The translations under genes were made by a program, and so were the position numbers. The notes under the pieces are model-generated. The model worked only from the letters and a program-made list of their open reading frames with translations, did not search any database and had not been told where the DNA came from. A DNA stretch of 64,000 nt from Trabulsiella odontotermitis (GTDB taxonomy: Bacteria > Pseudomonadota > Gammaproteobacteria > Enterobacterales > Enterobacteriaceae), in NCBI RefSeq assembly GCF_001297775.1, contig NZ_LIFX01000004.1:299521-363520 (forward strand). The letters run 5' to 3'. The first letter of the stretch is position 1; each line of letters starts with the position of its first letter. Of the stretch, positions 18,006-31,646 are shown piece after piece.

Positions 18006-19980
18006 TCGTAAAAGCGTGCGCGGACTGTTGTTCTGGGGATGGATCTGTTTCTGGTCACCGTTTTCCTTCGCGGCGTCTGATTATGAGCATATTCTCGCCT
18101 TCGACGTGCAGGCCAGCTTCAGTAACGATGGCAGCATGGCGGTGACCGAGTCGATTACGGTCTATGCCACTGGTGACGAGATCAACCACGGTATTTTCCG
18201 CACGCTACCACTGACCTGGAATCGCCAGGACGGCAAAATTTTCCGCGTCGGGTATCAGGTGGAACAGGTGCTGCGCGATGGTAGCCCTGAGCCGTACAGC
18301 GAAGCGCGCACCGGCGACATGCTGGAACTGCGCATCGGAGATGCCTTCCGCACGGTGGACACCGGCGAGCATACGTACGTCATTTACTATCGGGTCTCCA
18401 ACCATTTCAGCCGCTTCCCGGACTGGGATGAACTTTACTGGAACGTGACGGGCAACGGCTGGCCGTACGACATCGACAGCGCCAGTTTTCAGCTAACGTT
18501 GCCAGACTCAGCGGCGCATCTGAACAGCGACGGCTATGACCAGCGTCTGCGCAGCATCGATGTCTATACCGGTTATCAGGGCGAACGCGACGCGCAGGCC
18601 GAAATTCTGGCGGACGGCAGCGTCAGCACGGTGGCATCGCTGAGTGCGCAACAGGGACTGACGGTGGTCTATACCTGGCCGCGCGGGATTCTGGCAAATG
18701 CCCCCGACCCGGATGCGGTCAATCCGTGGATTTACGCGCTGCTGCCGAACGAAAAATCACTGGTATTGTGGATACCGGTACTGGCGATGCTCGTCTGGTT
18801 CCCGGTCTGGTGCTGGCGAAAAGTTGTCCGCGCCGGGTTGAAAAAGCCGCCGGTGATCCCGTTGTACGATATTCCGGAAGGTATTACACCGGGTTTCATT
18901 CGCTACGTCAGCCAGCGCCGTTTTGATAACGTCGTATTCAGTAGCGACCTGCTGGATCTGGTGGCCCGGCGGACGCTCTCCCTGACGCTGAAAACGCCGA
19001 AAGCGAGCAAGCAGGGGTTCTGGTCCTCATCACCGAAAGAAGAACAGTGGCTGTCACGACAGACTGAGGGCCGGACGGTGGATATCACCCCGGATGATCA
19101 GCAACTGCTGAAAACGCTGTTTCCCGATGCAAAGAGAAGCATCAACCTCAATCAGGCGCATCAGCCAGTGATGCAGAAAGCGCTCAGGCTGGTGGAACAA
19201 CGTTACAGCGCCCAAAAGAGCGCGCTGTTTCTGGGCTGGAGAAAAGCATTCTGGGTCGGCATTCTTCTCCTGCTGACTGTCCCGTTGCTGTGTGCCGTTT
19301 TTATCAATGGCGGGGTGGGCGTGTTGACGCTACTGGCGCTGGCCTTCCTTCTTTTTACCGCGATGTTTGCGTTTATCGCGTTTACTGTTCTGCGAGCATC
19401 AAGCCGGGGCGTCATGCGCTGGGGCTGTGCGCCGCTTATTCTGCTGGCTGTCTCGATACCAAACGTTATCGCTGTGATGAGCTGGACTACGTCAATGCCG
19501 CTGGGGCAACTGCCTGCGGGGTATATCGGCGCATTACTGGCGGGGATGGCGATCCTGCTGGTGTTCGGGATAACGGTGCCGAAATACACACAGCAAGGGC
19601 TGGTGGCGCTGGCGATGGCGGAAGGGCTAAAGCGTTATCTGAGTACCGCTGAAACGCATCGTTATGAAACGCTCTATCCGCCGGAGCAGCGGGTGACACA
19701 TTTCGAGCGCATGCTGCCTTATGCGCTGGCGCTGGGCGTCGGAGAAACCTGGGCCAATGCGTTTTCGGATTATCTGGTGGATAGCGGCAGCATGTCGGAG
19801 ATCTTTAGCAACACGGACTGGCACCATGTGCGCTCCTTCAGTGATTCATGTCGCTCATCGGCGATGGCAAAACCCAGCGCGAGCCGTGGCGGGTCTGGAT
19901 CGCGATCCAGCGGTTCGGGTTCGTCGGGCAGAGGATCGTCAGGGGGCGGTTCGGGTGGCGGCGGAGGCGGCGGCTGGTAA
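17977..19980 (+). CDS. yciQ: YciQ, DUF2207 membrane protein with Gly-rich tail
   Basis: A 667-aa DUF2207 protein. After a signal/anchor (residues ~12-33, ending SPFSFAAS) comes a large extracytoplasmic domain (DYEHILAFDVQASFSNDGSM, residues ~34-240). Membrane helices follow near 260-280, 430-475 and 490-550, and the C-terminus is a low-complexity Ser/Gly run ending in GGGGW. I chose ATG 17977 because GGAGGAG lies 7 bases upstream; the longer frame from 17932 has no such site. The tail resembles that of YgcG/TPM proteins. Function is unknown. Confidence 0.88.
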   Translation: MLLFHGWTFSRKSVRGLLFWGWICFWSPFSFAASDYEHILAFDVQASFSNDGSMAVTESITVYATGDEINHGIFRTLPLTWNRQDGKIFRVGYQVEQVLRDGSPEPYSEARTGDMLELRIGDAFRTVDTGEHTYVIYYRVSNHFSRFPDWDELYWNVTGNGWPYDIDSASFQLTLPDSAAHLNSDGYDQRLRSIDVYTGYQGERDAQAEILADGSVSTVASLSAQQGLTVVYTWPRGILANAPDPDAVNPWIYALLPNEKSLVLWIPVLAMLVWFPVWCWRKVVRAGLKKPPVIPLYDIPEGITPGFIRYVSQRRFDNVVFSSDLLDLVARRTLSLTLKTPKASKQGFWSSSPKEEQWLSRQTEGRTVDITPDDQQLLKTLFPDAKRSINLNQAHQPVMQKALRLVEQRYSAQKSALFLGWRKAFWVGILLLLTVPLLCAVFINGGVGVLTLLALAFLLFTAMFAFIAFTVLRASSRGVMRWGCAPLILLAVSIPNVIAVMSWTTSMPLGQLPAGYIGALLAGMAILLVFGITVPKYTQQGLVALAMAEGLKRYLSTAETHRYETLYPPEQRVTHFERMLPYALALGVGETWANAFSDYLVDSGSMSEIFSNTDWHHVRSFSDSCRSSAMAKPSASRGGSGSRSSGSGSSGRGSSGGGSGGGGGGGW

Positions 19981-20005
19981 AAACGGCTGGCGCTGAGGCC
20001 AGCCG
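19979..20005 (-). terminator. btuR terminator between convergent yciQ and btuR
   Basis: A perfect 8-bp stem (CGGCTGGC / GCCAGCCG, 6-base loop) is followed on the minus strand by a run of T, 8 bases after the btuR stop. It overlaps the yciQ stop codon and should mainly end leftward transcripts. Confidence 0.8.
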
Positions 20006-20012
20006 CAGGGCG

Positions 20013-20603
20013 CTAGTAATCTATGCCCGGCTGCGCTTTGACGCCCGCATCAAACGCATGTTTTACCGGACGGAGTTCGCTGACGGTGTCTGCCAGTTCC
20101 GTAATCTCACGGTGACAACCACGACCGGTGATGATCACCGATTGCTGCGCCGGGCGATTTTTCAGCGCCGTCAGCACCTCTTCCAGCGGCAGATAATCAT
20201 ACGCCACCATATAAGTGAGCTCATCGAGCACCACCAGATCGAGATCCGGGTCGGCAAGCATGCGTTTGCCATGCTGCCACACGGCGAGGCAGGCCGCGGT
20301 ATCGCTTTCCCGGTTTTGTGTGTCCCAGGTAAACCCGGTCGCCATCACCTGAAACTCGACGCCGTGCGGCTCAAGTAAATTGCGCTCGCCGTTGGGCCAG
20401 TCGCCTTTAATAAACTGCACCACGCCGACTTTTTTGCCGTGCCCGACGGCGCGCGTGGCAGTGCCAAACGCCGCAGTCGTTTTGCCTTTGCCATTGCCGG
20501 TAAAGACCATCAGGACGCCACGTTCGTCCTGTGCGGCCGCTACGCGGGCATCGACCTTCTCTTTGACCCGCTGTTGACGCTCACGATAGCGTTCATCACT
20601 CAT
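20013..20603 (-). CDS. btuR: Cob(I)yrinic acid a,c-diamide adenosyltransferase
   Basis: BtuR (CobO/CobA type) transfers the adenosyl group of ATP to the cobalt of corrinoids, producing coenzyme B12. The 196-aa protein carries the P-loop VFTGNGKGKTTAAFGTA (residues ~33-50) and the VVLDELTY Walker-B-like strand. The start overlaps the yciK stop by four bases (ATGA), so the pair is translationally coupled. A terminator follows directly. Confidence 0.97.
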   Translation of the reverse strand: MSDERYRERQQRVKEKVDARVAAAQDERGVLMVFTGNGKGKTTAAFGTATRAVGHGKKVGVVQFIKGDWPNGERNLLEPHGVEFQVMATGFTWDTQNRESDTAACLAVWQHGKRMLADPDLDLVVLDELTYMVAYDYLPLEEVLTALKNRPAQQSVIITGRGCHREITELADTVSELRPVKHAFDAGVKAQPGIDY

Positions 20604-21358
20604 TGTGCGATCCCCGGTTTACGGCCTGGCTGCGCGTCAAACGTCATGCCTGTTTTGCGGCGGCTGTCGTCGCCCATCAGCCACAGGTAAACCGGCATGA
20701 TATCCGCCGGGGTCTTCAGCTTTTGCGGATCTTCCGTCGGGAACGCGCTGGCGCGCATGCCGGTTCGGGTACCGCCCGGGTTGATGCAGTTCACCCGCAG
20801 TCGCCCCTGATACTCTTCCGCCAGCACCTGCATCATCCCTTCGGTGGCGAATTTCGACGCGGCATAGGCGCCCCAGTTGGCGCGACCTTCGCGTCCGACA
20901 CTCGACGATGTAAAGACCAGCGATCCGGCATCGGATTTAAGTAATAAAGGAAGCAACGCCTGTGTCAGCATAAATGTGGCGTTCACATTCACCTGCATCA
21001 CCTGTTGCCAGACCTTCGGACGCTGCTCCGCCATCGGCGCGACATCGCCCAGCAACCCGGCGTTATGCAGTACGCCATCCAGACGCGGCGAATGAATAGC
21101 GATTTTCTGCGCCAGTTGCTGGCACTCGTCCGGCGTGCAGGTCAGCAGATCGAGGGTAAACCAGTGGGCGGGAAGGAGCCCTTCGGCTTCAATCTGTTGG
21201 GAGACGGCGCGGAGTTTGTCATCGTTTCGCCCGAGCAGGATCACGGCGGCGCCGTGGCGGGCATAGGTTAATGCGGCTTCGCGACCAATACCGTCGCTGG
21301 CGCCGGTGACCAGAATAATACGATTTTGCAGTAAATCGCGCTGTGGTTGGTAATGCAC
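20600..21358 (-). CDS. yciK: YciK short-chain dehydrogenase/reductase
   Basis: A 252-aa SDR oxidoreductase with the cofactor motif VTGASDGIGREAA (residues ~18-30), the NAG motif (LHNAGLLGD) and the catalytic Ser and Tyr-x3-Lys (TSSSVG, YAASK). Substrate unknown. I chose the GTG at 21358 (V-H-Y-Q-P) over an in-frame ATG at 21379: AAGGAG lies 5 bases upstream of the GTG, and E. coli YciK begins at the same place (MHYQP). The pair yciK-btuR is conserved in enterobacteria. Confidence 0.93.
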   Translation of the reverse strand: MHYQPQRDLLQNRIILVTGASDGIGREAALTYARHGAAVILLGRNDDKLRAVSQQIEAEGLLPAHWFTLDLLTCTPDECQQLAQKIAIHSPRLDGVLHNAGLLGDVAPMAEQRPKVWQQVMQVNVNATFMLTQALLPLLLKSDAGSLVFTSSSVGREGRANWGAYAASKFATEGMMQVLAEEYQGRLRVNCINPGGTRTGMRASAFPTEDPQKLKTPADIMPVYLWLMGDDSRRKTGMTFDAQPGRKPGIAQ

Positions 21359-21615
21359 GGCAACTCCTTGACTGGTCACTTTCGGACCAGACCTGTGTTC
21401 ATTTGATCTGACTTTTCGGCTTTATGCCTTAAATAGCGCCTCATTACAATCAGCCAGGGGGAAAGTCAGCCATACTGTTAACATTTTGCAACGGTTTCAT
21501 TGTCCTGCAAAAAAACGGGAAGGCGGCTCGCAGCGTAGAATAACGCCAGAGACGCTGCCCGGGGTGTGATGTAAACTGAGCGCGTATGTTGGGTGAACTT
21601 AACCAAGGTGGAAGA

Positions 21616-22662
<1,047 letters not shown>

Positions 22663-22668
22663 ATGCGA

Positions 22669-22698
22669 AAACGCGAGGCCTGGCCTCGCGTTTTTGTT
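22669..22698. terminator. Bidirectional terminator sohB/yciN
   Basis: AAACGCGAGG-CCTGG-CCTCGCGTTT is a perfect stem, flanked by TTTGTTT on the right and by A residues on the left. It lies between convergent genes and can act in both directions. It runs up to the yciN stop codon. Confidence 0.88.
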
Positions 22699-22949
22699 TA
22701 ATCGATCAGATGGTATTTTTCTGAGAGTTCATGCGCCAGGTATTTAAACATGTTGAATACCGCGGTGCTTTTCGGGGTGGGTAATCCCTGCTCATCAAGA
22801 TAATACTCGCCGCTAAATACCAGCACGCCATTACGCTGGGTGACGCCGGTCGCTTCGATGCCCTTCATGGTATCGTCGTGCTCGCGAATGAGACGGTTCG
22901 CCTCTGCCAGTAAGGTTTGTTTGTCGATGGGTTGGGTTGTACCTTGCAT
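22698..22949 (-). CDS. yciN: YciN family small protein
   Basis: An 83-aa YciN/DUF2498 protein, the usual length, beginning [20 protein letters not shown] and predicted soluble. AAGGAG lies 7 bases before the ATG. Its function is unknown; it is a conserved enterobacterial neighbour of sohB and topA. Confidence 0.93.
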   Translation of the reverse strand: MQGTTQPIDKQTLLAEANRLIREHDDTMKGIEATGVTQRNGVLVFSGEYYLDEQGLPTPKSTAVFNMFKYLAHELSEKYHLID

Positions 22950-23334
22950 TATTTACTCCTTAAATCTCAGGCATTAGTCTACGCCGCCAGCGGATTATCG
23001 GCAAATTTCCCCTTGTTTTTCCAGGGAAATGGAATAAGTTACACCGCTGGCAGGATCCGCGTTTGCATGCTAATAAAGTTGCGTAACGAATTTTATCAGG
23101 TAGAGTGTCACGCTTTCAGCAATCTGGTATCAGAATTGCTTGACAATCGACCGAAAATTCTTCGTGCTATACCACCTGACGGGAAAACGTCAGTAAACTC
23201 AGCCATCTGGCGCCAGCTTTCCGGGTTCGGTTCAGATAAGGGGTTGATATCCATTGACGTCGCCGCAATATCAGGGCTCGTCGCCAGTGGAAGGTGAATC
23301 TGTGTGCGATGCATTCAATCAGGTAAAGGTGAAT
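22950..23334 (+). promoter_or_regulatory. topA/yciN intergenic control region
   Basis: These 385 bases have no recognisable gene. In E. coli the equivalent region holds several topA promoters used by different sigma factors and responding to supercoiling. A TTGACA at about 23140 is visible but lacks a well-spaced -10, so I do not define a promoter. A frame running in from 23254 extends topA without conservation. Confidence 0.45.
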
Positions 23335-25932
23335 ATGGGTAAAGCTCTCGTTATCGTTGAGTCCCCGGCAAAAGCCAAAACGATCAATAAGTATCTGGGA
23401 AATGACTACGTGGTGAAATCCAGCGTCGGTCATATCCGTGACTTGCCGACAAGTGGCTCAGCCTCCAAAAAGAGCGCCGACTCTACCTCCACCAAAACGG
23501 CTAAGAAGCCGAAGAAGGATGAACGTGGTGCTCTCGTCAACCGTATGGGCGTTGACCCATGGCATGACTGGAAAGCACAGTATGAAGTGCTGCCGGGCAA
23601 AGAAAAGGTAGTTTCAGAGCTCAAACAACTGGCCGAAAAAGCCGACCACATCTATCTCGCAACCGACCTTGACCGCGAAGGGGAAGCCATTGCCTGGCAC
23701 CTGCGGGAAGTGATCGGCGGAGATGACAAACGTTACAGCCGCGTGGTGTTTAACGAAATCACCAAAAACGCGATTCGTCAGGCGTTCGAGCAGCCAGGCG
23801 AATTGAATATTGATCGTGTCAACGCTCAGCAGGCGCGCCGTTTTATGGACCGCGTCGTGGGTTACATGGTCTCGCCGCTGCTGTGGAAGAAAATTGCCCG
23901 TGGTTTATCCGCCGGGCGCGTCCAGTCTGTGGCCGTGCGTCTGGTGGTGGAGCGCGAGCGTGAAATCAAAGCGTTCGTCCCGGAAGAGTTCTGGGAAATC
24001 GGCGCGAACACGACCACGCCTGCGGGTGATGCGTTGCCGCTGGAAGTGACTCACCAGAACGACAAACCGTTCCGTCCGGTGACCCGTGACGAAACCATGG
24101 CGGCGGTGAGCCTGCTTGAAAAAGCGCGCTACAGCGTTGTCGAACGTGAAGACAAACCAACCAGCAGCAAGCCGGGTGCGCCGTTCATCACCTCCACATT
24201 GCAACAGGCCGCCAGCACGCGTCTGGGTTTCGGCGTCAAGAAAACCATGATGATGGCGCAGCGTCTGTATGAAGCGGGCCATATTACCTACATGCGTACC
24301 GACTCCACCAACCTGAGTCAGGATGCGCTGAGCATGGTGCGCGGTTATATCGGCGATAATTTCGGCAAGAAATACCTGCCTGCCAGCGCCAATCTGTACG
24401 CCAGCAAAGAAAATTCTCAGGAAGCGCACGAAGCGATTCGTCCGTCTGACGTCAGCGTCATGGCGGAAAGCCTGAAGGATATGGAAGCGGATGCGCAGAA
24501 ACTGTATCAGTTGATCTGGCGCCAGTTCGTCGCCTGCCAGATGACGCCAGCGCAGTACGATTCCACCACCCTGACCGTCGAAGCGGGCGCGTTCAAACTG
24601 AAAGCGCGTGGCCGTACGCTGCGCTTTGATGGCTGGACGAAAGTGATGCCTGCGCTGCGTAAGGGCGATGAAGATCGCACTCTGCCTGCGGTAAACCAGG
24701 GCGACACCCTGTCGCTGGTCGAACTGCAGCCTGCGCAACACTTCACCAAACCACCGGCACGTTTCAGCGAAGCGTCACTGGTGCGTGAACTGGAAAAACG
24801 CGGTATCGGCCGTCCGTCGACCTATGCGTCTATCATCTCCACCATTCAGGATCGCGGTTACGTGCGGGTGGAAAACCGCCGTTTCTACGCTGAAAAAATG
24901 GGTGAGATTGTTACTGACCGTCTGGAAGACAACTTCCGCGATCTGATGAACTACGACTTCACCGCGCAAATGGAAGATCACCTCGATGAGGTGGCAAACC
25001 ATAAAGCCGAGTGGAAACAGGTGCTGAATAACTTCTTCGGTGATTTTACCCGTCAGCTTGATACGGCGGAAAAAGATCCGGAAGAGGGTGGCATGCAGCC
25101 GAACCAGATGGTGCTGACCAGCATCGACTGCCCGACCTGTGGCCGTAAAATGGGGATCCGTACCGCCAGCACTGGCGTATTCCTCGGTTGCTCCGGTTAC
25201 GCGTTGCCGCCGAAAGAGCGCTGCAAAACCACCATCAACCTGGTGCCGGAAAATGAAGTACTCAACGTGCTGGAAGGCGATGATGCCGAAACCAACGCGC
25301 TGCGTGCGAAACGTCGTTGCCCGAAATGCGGCACGGCGATGGACAGCTACCTGATCGATCCGAAGCGTAAGCTGCATGTCTGTGGTAACAACCCGACCTG
25401 CGACGGCTACGAGATTGAAGAAGGCGAGTTCCGCATCAAAGGGTACGACGGTCCAATTGTTGAATGTGAGAAATGTGGTTCTGAAATGCACCTGAAAATG
25501 GGGCGTTTCGGCAAGTACATGGCCTGCACTAACGACGACTGTAAGAACACGCGCAAAATCCTGCGCAATGGCGAAGTGGCGCCGCCGAAGGAAGATCCGG
25601 TGCCGTTACCGGAACTGCCGTGCGAGAAATCAGACGCGTATTTCGTGCTGCGTGACGGTGCGGCTGGCGTGTTCCTGGCGGCGAATACTTTCCCGAAATC
25701 ACGCGAAACCCGTGCGCCGCTGGTGGAAGAGCTGTTCCGTTTCCGCGATCGTCTGCCGGAAAAACTGCGTTACCTGGCCGATGCGCCGCAGCAGGATCCG
25801 GAAGGCAACAAGACGATGGTGCGCTTCAGCCGTAAAACCAAACAGCAGTATGTTGCGTCCGAAAAAGAAGGAAAAGCCACTGGCTGGTCTGCCTTCTTCG
25901 TTGACGGGAAATGGGTGGAAGGGAAGAAATAA
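23335..25932 (+). CDS. topA: DNA topoisomerase I
   Basis: TopA relaxes negative supercoils by a transient 5'-phosphotyrosine break. It is 865 aa, exactly the E. coli length. The Toprim domain opens with [20 protein letters not shown] and carries [12 protein letters not shown]. The active-site Tyr is in [12 protein letters not shown] (near residue 319). Three C-terminal tetracysteine zinc motifs follow (CPTCGRKM...C, CPKCGTAM...C, CEKCGSEM...C), then a basic ribbon domain. I chose the ATG giving MGKAL (23335), not the longer frame from 23254. Confidence 0.99.
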   Translation: MGKALVIVESPAKAKTINKYLGNDYVVKSSVGHIRDLPTSGSASKKSADSTSTKTAKKPKKDERGALVNRMGVDPWHDWKAQYEVLPGKEKVVSELKQLAEKADHIYLATDLDREGEAIAWHLREVIGGDDKRYSRVVFNEITKNAIRQAFEQPGELNIDRVNAQQARRFMDRVVGYMVSPLLWKKIARGLSAGRVQSVAVRLVVEREREIKAFVPEEFWEIGANTTTPAGDALPLEVTHQNDKPFRPVTRDETMAAVSLLEKARYSVVEREDKPTSSKPGAPFITSTLQQAASTRLGFGVKKTMMMAQRLYEAGHITYMRTDSTNLSQDALSMVRGYIGDNFGKKYLPASANLYASKENSQEAHEAIRPSDVSVMAESLKDMEADAQKLYQLIWRQFVACQMTPAQYDSTTLTVEAGAFKLKARGRTLRFDGWTKVMPALRKGDEDRTLPAVNQGDTLSLVELQPAQHFTKPPARFSEASLVRELEKRGIGRPSTYASIISTIQDRGYVRVENRRFYAEKMGEIVTDRLEDNFRDLMNYDFTAQMEDHLDEVANHKAEWKQVLNNFFGDFTRQLDTAEKDPEEGGMQPNQMVLTSIDCPTCGRKMGIRTASTGVFLGCSGYALPPKERCKTTINLVPENEVLNVLEGDDAETNALRAKRRCPKCGTAMDSYLIDPKRKLHVCGNNPTCDGYEIEEGEFRIKGYDGPIVECEKCGSEMHLKMGRFGKYMACTNDDCKNTRKILRNGEVAPPKEDPVPLPELPCEKSDAYFVLRDGAAGVFLAANTFPKSRETRAPLVEELFRFRDRLPEKLRYLADAPQQDPEGNKTMVRFSRKTKQQYVASEKEGKATGWSAFFVDGKWVEGKK

Positions 25933-25960
25933 TTCTCAGATTTTTCACCACATTTCAGCG

Positions 25961-25987
25961 AAAAGGGCCACGTTGTGGCCCTTTTTT
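25961..25987 (+). terminator. topA terminator
   Basis: A perfect 7-bp stem GGGCCAC-GTT-GTGGCCC followed by six T, about 30 bases after the topA stop. It separates topA from cysB. Confidence 0.93.
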
Positions 25988-26053
25988 ATAACCTTGTTAT
26001 TATTTTTTGTTCCCGTCTATACACATCCGGTATAAATGATATAGTGGTTATAG

Positions 26054-27097
<1,044 letters not shown>

Positions 27098-27113
27098 TTC
27101 CGTCAGTGATAAT

Positions 27114-27137
27114 GATATCCCCGGAAACGGGGATATC
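27114..27137. other. Perfect GAAA-tetraloop hairpin after cysB
   Basis: GATATCCCCG-GAAA-CGGGGATATC is a 10-bp perfect stem capped by a GNRA tetraloop, 16 bases past the cysB stop. Flanking AGTGAT and ATCACT can lengthen it. There is no T-run, so it is more like an mRNA 3' stability element or Rho-dependent end than an intrinsic terminator. Confidence 0.65.
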
Positions 27138-27456
27138 GTGAAATAGATCACTAAAGCTAAATTAGAACCGCCCGCATTATCATTTCTGTATTTATCAATT
27201 TCCCTCCACGCTAATACTTTACTAGTACTAAAGTGTCGCCATAGCCCGACAAAAGTAGAAACTATTTATCCGTAGCGCAAATTTTATGGGTCAATTATTT
27301 ATTTGCCGTCAAAAGATTGAATTATTCCATGGTTGAAATGAGTAAATTCACTGGATTTTTGGTTAATTTTTAATTAGGATTTATCTCAGTGATGATTACT
27401 TGTACCGATTGTTTGGTGCCAAAATGATAAGCGATGTCGATTGTAAGAGGTTAGCG
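27138..27456. other. AT-rich gap between cysB and ymiA
   Basis: About 320 AT-rich bases with no convincing ORF or RNA. It contains a 6-bp dyad ACTTTA / TAAAGT around 27216-27234 with a CTAG centre. It presumably carries the promoter of the ymiA-yciX-ymiC transcript. Confidence 0.4.
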
Positions 27457-27585
27457 ATGCCATCAGGAAGCGAAGGGCCGCAAAGGGATCCGGCGCTCAA
27501 GCGCAAAGCCTGGCTAGCGGTGTTTCTGGGTTCAGCGCTTTTCTGGATTGTCGTCGCATTGCTCATCTGGAAATTCTGGGGTTAA
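27457..27585 (+). CDS. ymiA: YmiA small membrane protein
   Basis: A 42-aa protein beginning MPSGSEGPQRDPALKRKAWL and ending in one hydrophobic helix (about residues 20-40) closing with WKFWG. E. coli YmiA is 46 aa and nearly identical but starts three or four residues earlier at an ATG that is AAG here. I therefore use ATG 27457, with AAGAGG six bases upstream; a 61-aa reading from 27400 is possible but lacks support. Function unknown. Confidence 0.85.
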   Translation: MPSGSEGPQRDPALKRKAWLAVFLGSALFWIVVALLIWKFWG

Positions 27586-27587
27586 GA

Positions 27588-27755
27588 ATGGTCGTTTCTG
27601 GTCAGTTTCAGTCAGCAAAATCAATGTGTAAATCTGATGACAAAGTGAAAGCGTCCGTGAAGGTCAGGTCAACGGTTCCCCCGTCCTGGAAACTCACGAC
27701 GAAACAACAGTCATTTATTGATGCCTTTGCCGAAGACGAATCGAAGAAACAATAA
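27588..27755 (+). CDS. yciX: YciX small soluble protein, 55 aa
   Basis: A 55-aa frame that starts two bases after the ymiA stop, beginning MVVSGQFQSAKSMCKSDDKV and ending QQSFIDAFAEDESKKQ. It is charged and has no membrane segment. The protein matches my memory of E. coli YciX in length, in the SAKSMCKSDDK core and in the C-terminus. Tight spacing with ymiA suggests one transcript and coupled translation. Function is unknown. Confidence 0.82.
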   Translation: MVVSGQFQSAKSMCKSDDKVKASVKVRSTVPPSWKLTTKQQSFIDAFAEDESKKQ

Positions 27756-27888
27756 TTTATTTAATAAACCCATTTAATTATCAGGACTATTTCTCCTGAA
27801 TATCAGCATATTATTATGCACATCAGCAATATACGTTCTGCCTGAAAAGGCAGTTCAGTTGAATAAATACGTAAATGGTAGTGGAATT

Positions 27889-27987
27889 ATGAATCAACAT
27901 AGCGAGATGAAATACTGGTCGTGGATCGGTGCTTTCACGCTATCGGTCCTGTTCTGGGGCCAGATGGCCTGGATGCTGATCAACTAA
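27889..27987 (+). CDS. ymiC: YmiC small membrane protein, 32 aa
   Basis: A 32-codon frame, MNQHSEMKYWSWIGAFTLSV then a hydrophobic stretch ending WMLIN. E. coli YmiC (about 31 aa, with the MKYWSWMGAFSLS core) is the clear counterpart. It is a single-pass membrane peptide, ended 6 bases later by a strong terminator. It could be read from the ymiA-yciX message or its own promoter in the 133-base gap upstream. Confidence 0.8.
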   Translation: MNQHSEMKYWSWIGAFTLSVLFWGQMAWMLIN

Positions 27988-27992
27988 TCCGT

Positions 27993-28026
27993 AAAAACCC
28001 GGCCCTGGCGTCGGGTTTTGTTTTTT
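27993..28026 (+). terminator. Terminator after ymiC, before acnA
   Basis: AAAACCCG and CGGGTTTT form an 8-bp stem with a 10-base loop, followed by GTTTTTT. It separates the small-gene cluster from acnA, which must therefore have its own promoter in the next 135 bases. Confidence 0.88.
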
Positions 28027-28113
28027 CCCCCTTCCTGCAAAGAAATTCTCTGATTTATCATTTTGGGTTGTTATCAAATCGTTACGATATGTTTGTGTTA
28101 TCTTTAATAACAG

Positions 28114-28133
28114 ACCCTGAGGATTATCAGGGT
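28114..28133 (+). other. Hairpin in the acnA 5' region
   Basis: ACCCTGA-GGATTA-TCAGGGT is a perfect 7-bp stem 29 bases before the acnA start, just ahead of the AGGAGG ribosome site. It may lie in the mRNA leader. No T-run follows. Confidence 0.45.
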
Positions 28134-28162
28134 ATCGTCATATCTGTCATTAAGGAGGAGCT

Positions 28163-30838
<2,676 letters not shown>

Positions 30839-30847
30839 CCTGCTAAA

Positions 30848-30869
30848 AACGGCGCCCCGGGGCGCCGTT
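30848..30869. terminator. Terminator between convergent acnA and ribA
   Basis: AACGGCGCCCC and GGGGCGCCGTT form a perfect 11-bp palindrome in the 36-base gap. On the minus strand it runs into TTTTT, fitting a ribA terminator; rightward the T content is weak but the stem is very stable and may also stop acnA transcripts. Confidence 0.85.
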
Positions 30870-30874
30870 ATCGT

Positions 30875-31465
30875 TTATTCGTCGAGAAGGTGACCCATCT
30901 TCGCCGCCTTGGTATCCAGATACCCGGCGTTCTTCGGGTTGCGTCCGACAATCAATGGCACGCGCTCAACGATATTAATGCCCGCCTCGGTCAGCACTTC
31001 GACTTTGCGCGGGTTGTTGGTCAGCAGTCGCACTTCATCAACGCCGAGCAGTTTGAACATATCTGCGCAGAGGGTGAAATCACGTTCGTCGGCGGCAAAC
31101 CCCAACTGGTGATTCGCTTCGACTGTGTCGTAGCCTTGATCCTGCAGCGCATAGGCGCGAATTTTGTTCAGCAGACCAATGTTACGTCCTTCCTGACGGT
31201 GATACAGCAGGACACCGCGACCTTCTTCCGCAATATGTGCTAACGCCGCTTCCAGCTGGAAACCGCAATCACAACGCAAACTAAAAAGCGCGTCGCCCGT
31301 CAGACATTCTGAATGGACACGCGCCAGTACAGGGATCTGGCCGGAAATATCGCCGAACACTAAGGCGACGTGATCCTGCCCGGTTGCCAGTTCTTCAAAG
31401 CCCACCATCAGGAAATCGCCCCAGGGGGTTGGCAGTTTGGCTTCTGCCACACGTTTAAGCTGCAT
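30875..31465 (-). CDS. ribA: GTP cyclohydrolase II
   Basis: RibA opens GTP to 2,5-diamino-6-ribosylamino-pyrimidinone phosphate, the first step of riboflavin synthesis. It has 196 aa, the E. coli length. Zinc is held by cysteines in [10 protein letters not shown] and [14 protein letters not shown]-binding and catalytic residues are in [15 protein letters not shown] and LLTNNPRKV. The gene is monocistronic. Confidence 0.98.
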   Translation of the reverse strand: MQLKRVAEAKLPTPWGDFLMVGFEELATGQDHVALVFGDISGQIPVLARVHSECLTGDALFSLRCDCGFQLEAALAHIAEEGRGVLLYHRQEGRNIGLLNKIRAYALQDQGYDTVEANHQLGFAADERDFTLCADMFKLLGVDEVRLLTNNPRKVEVLTEAGINIVERVPLIVGRNPKNAGYLDTKAAKMGHLLDE

Positions 31466-31646
31466 GTGATTCTCCAGACTAATCCGGCACGTAGTGTGCC
31501 TTCTGTTTGTCGTTATTTTGCCACATTGCGACAGTCTTCACCTAATGACTCACCGAAGGGGCTGCACAAAGCGCACAATTTTGTCACTTTTACCGTCACG
31601 TGGGTTTTCAGTTATGATGATGAAAGACTGACAACAAGGAGTTCCG

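Noticed and set aside
27216..27234. Possible TrpR-like operator (dyad with a CTAG core) before ymiA
   Set aside because: TrpR sites have two CTAG half-sites with fixed spacing; only one is present here.
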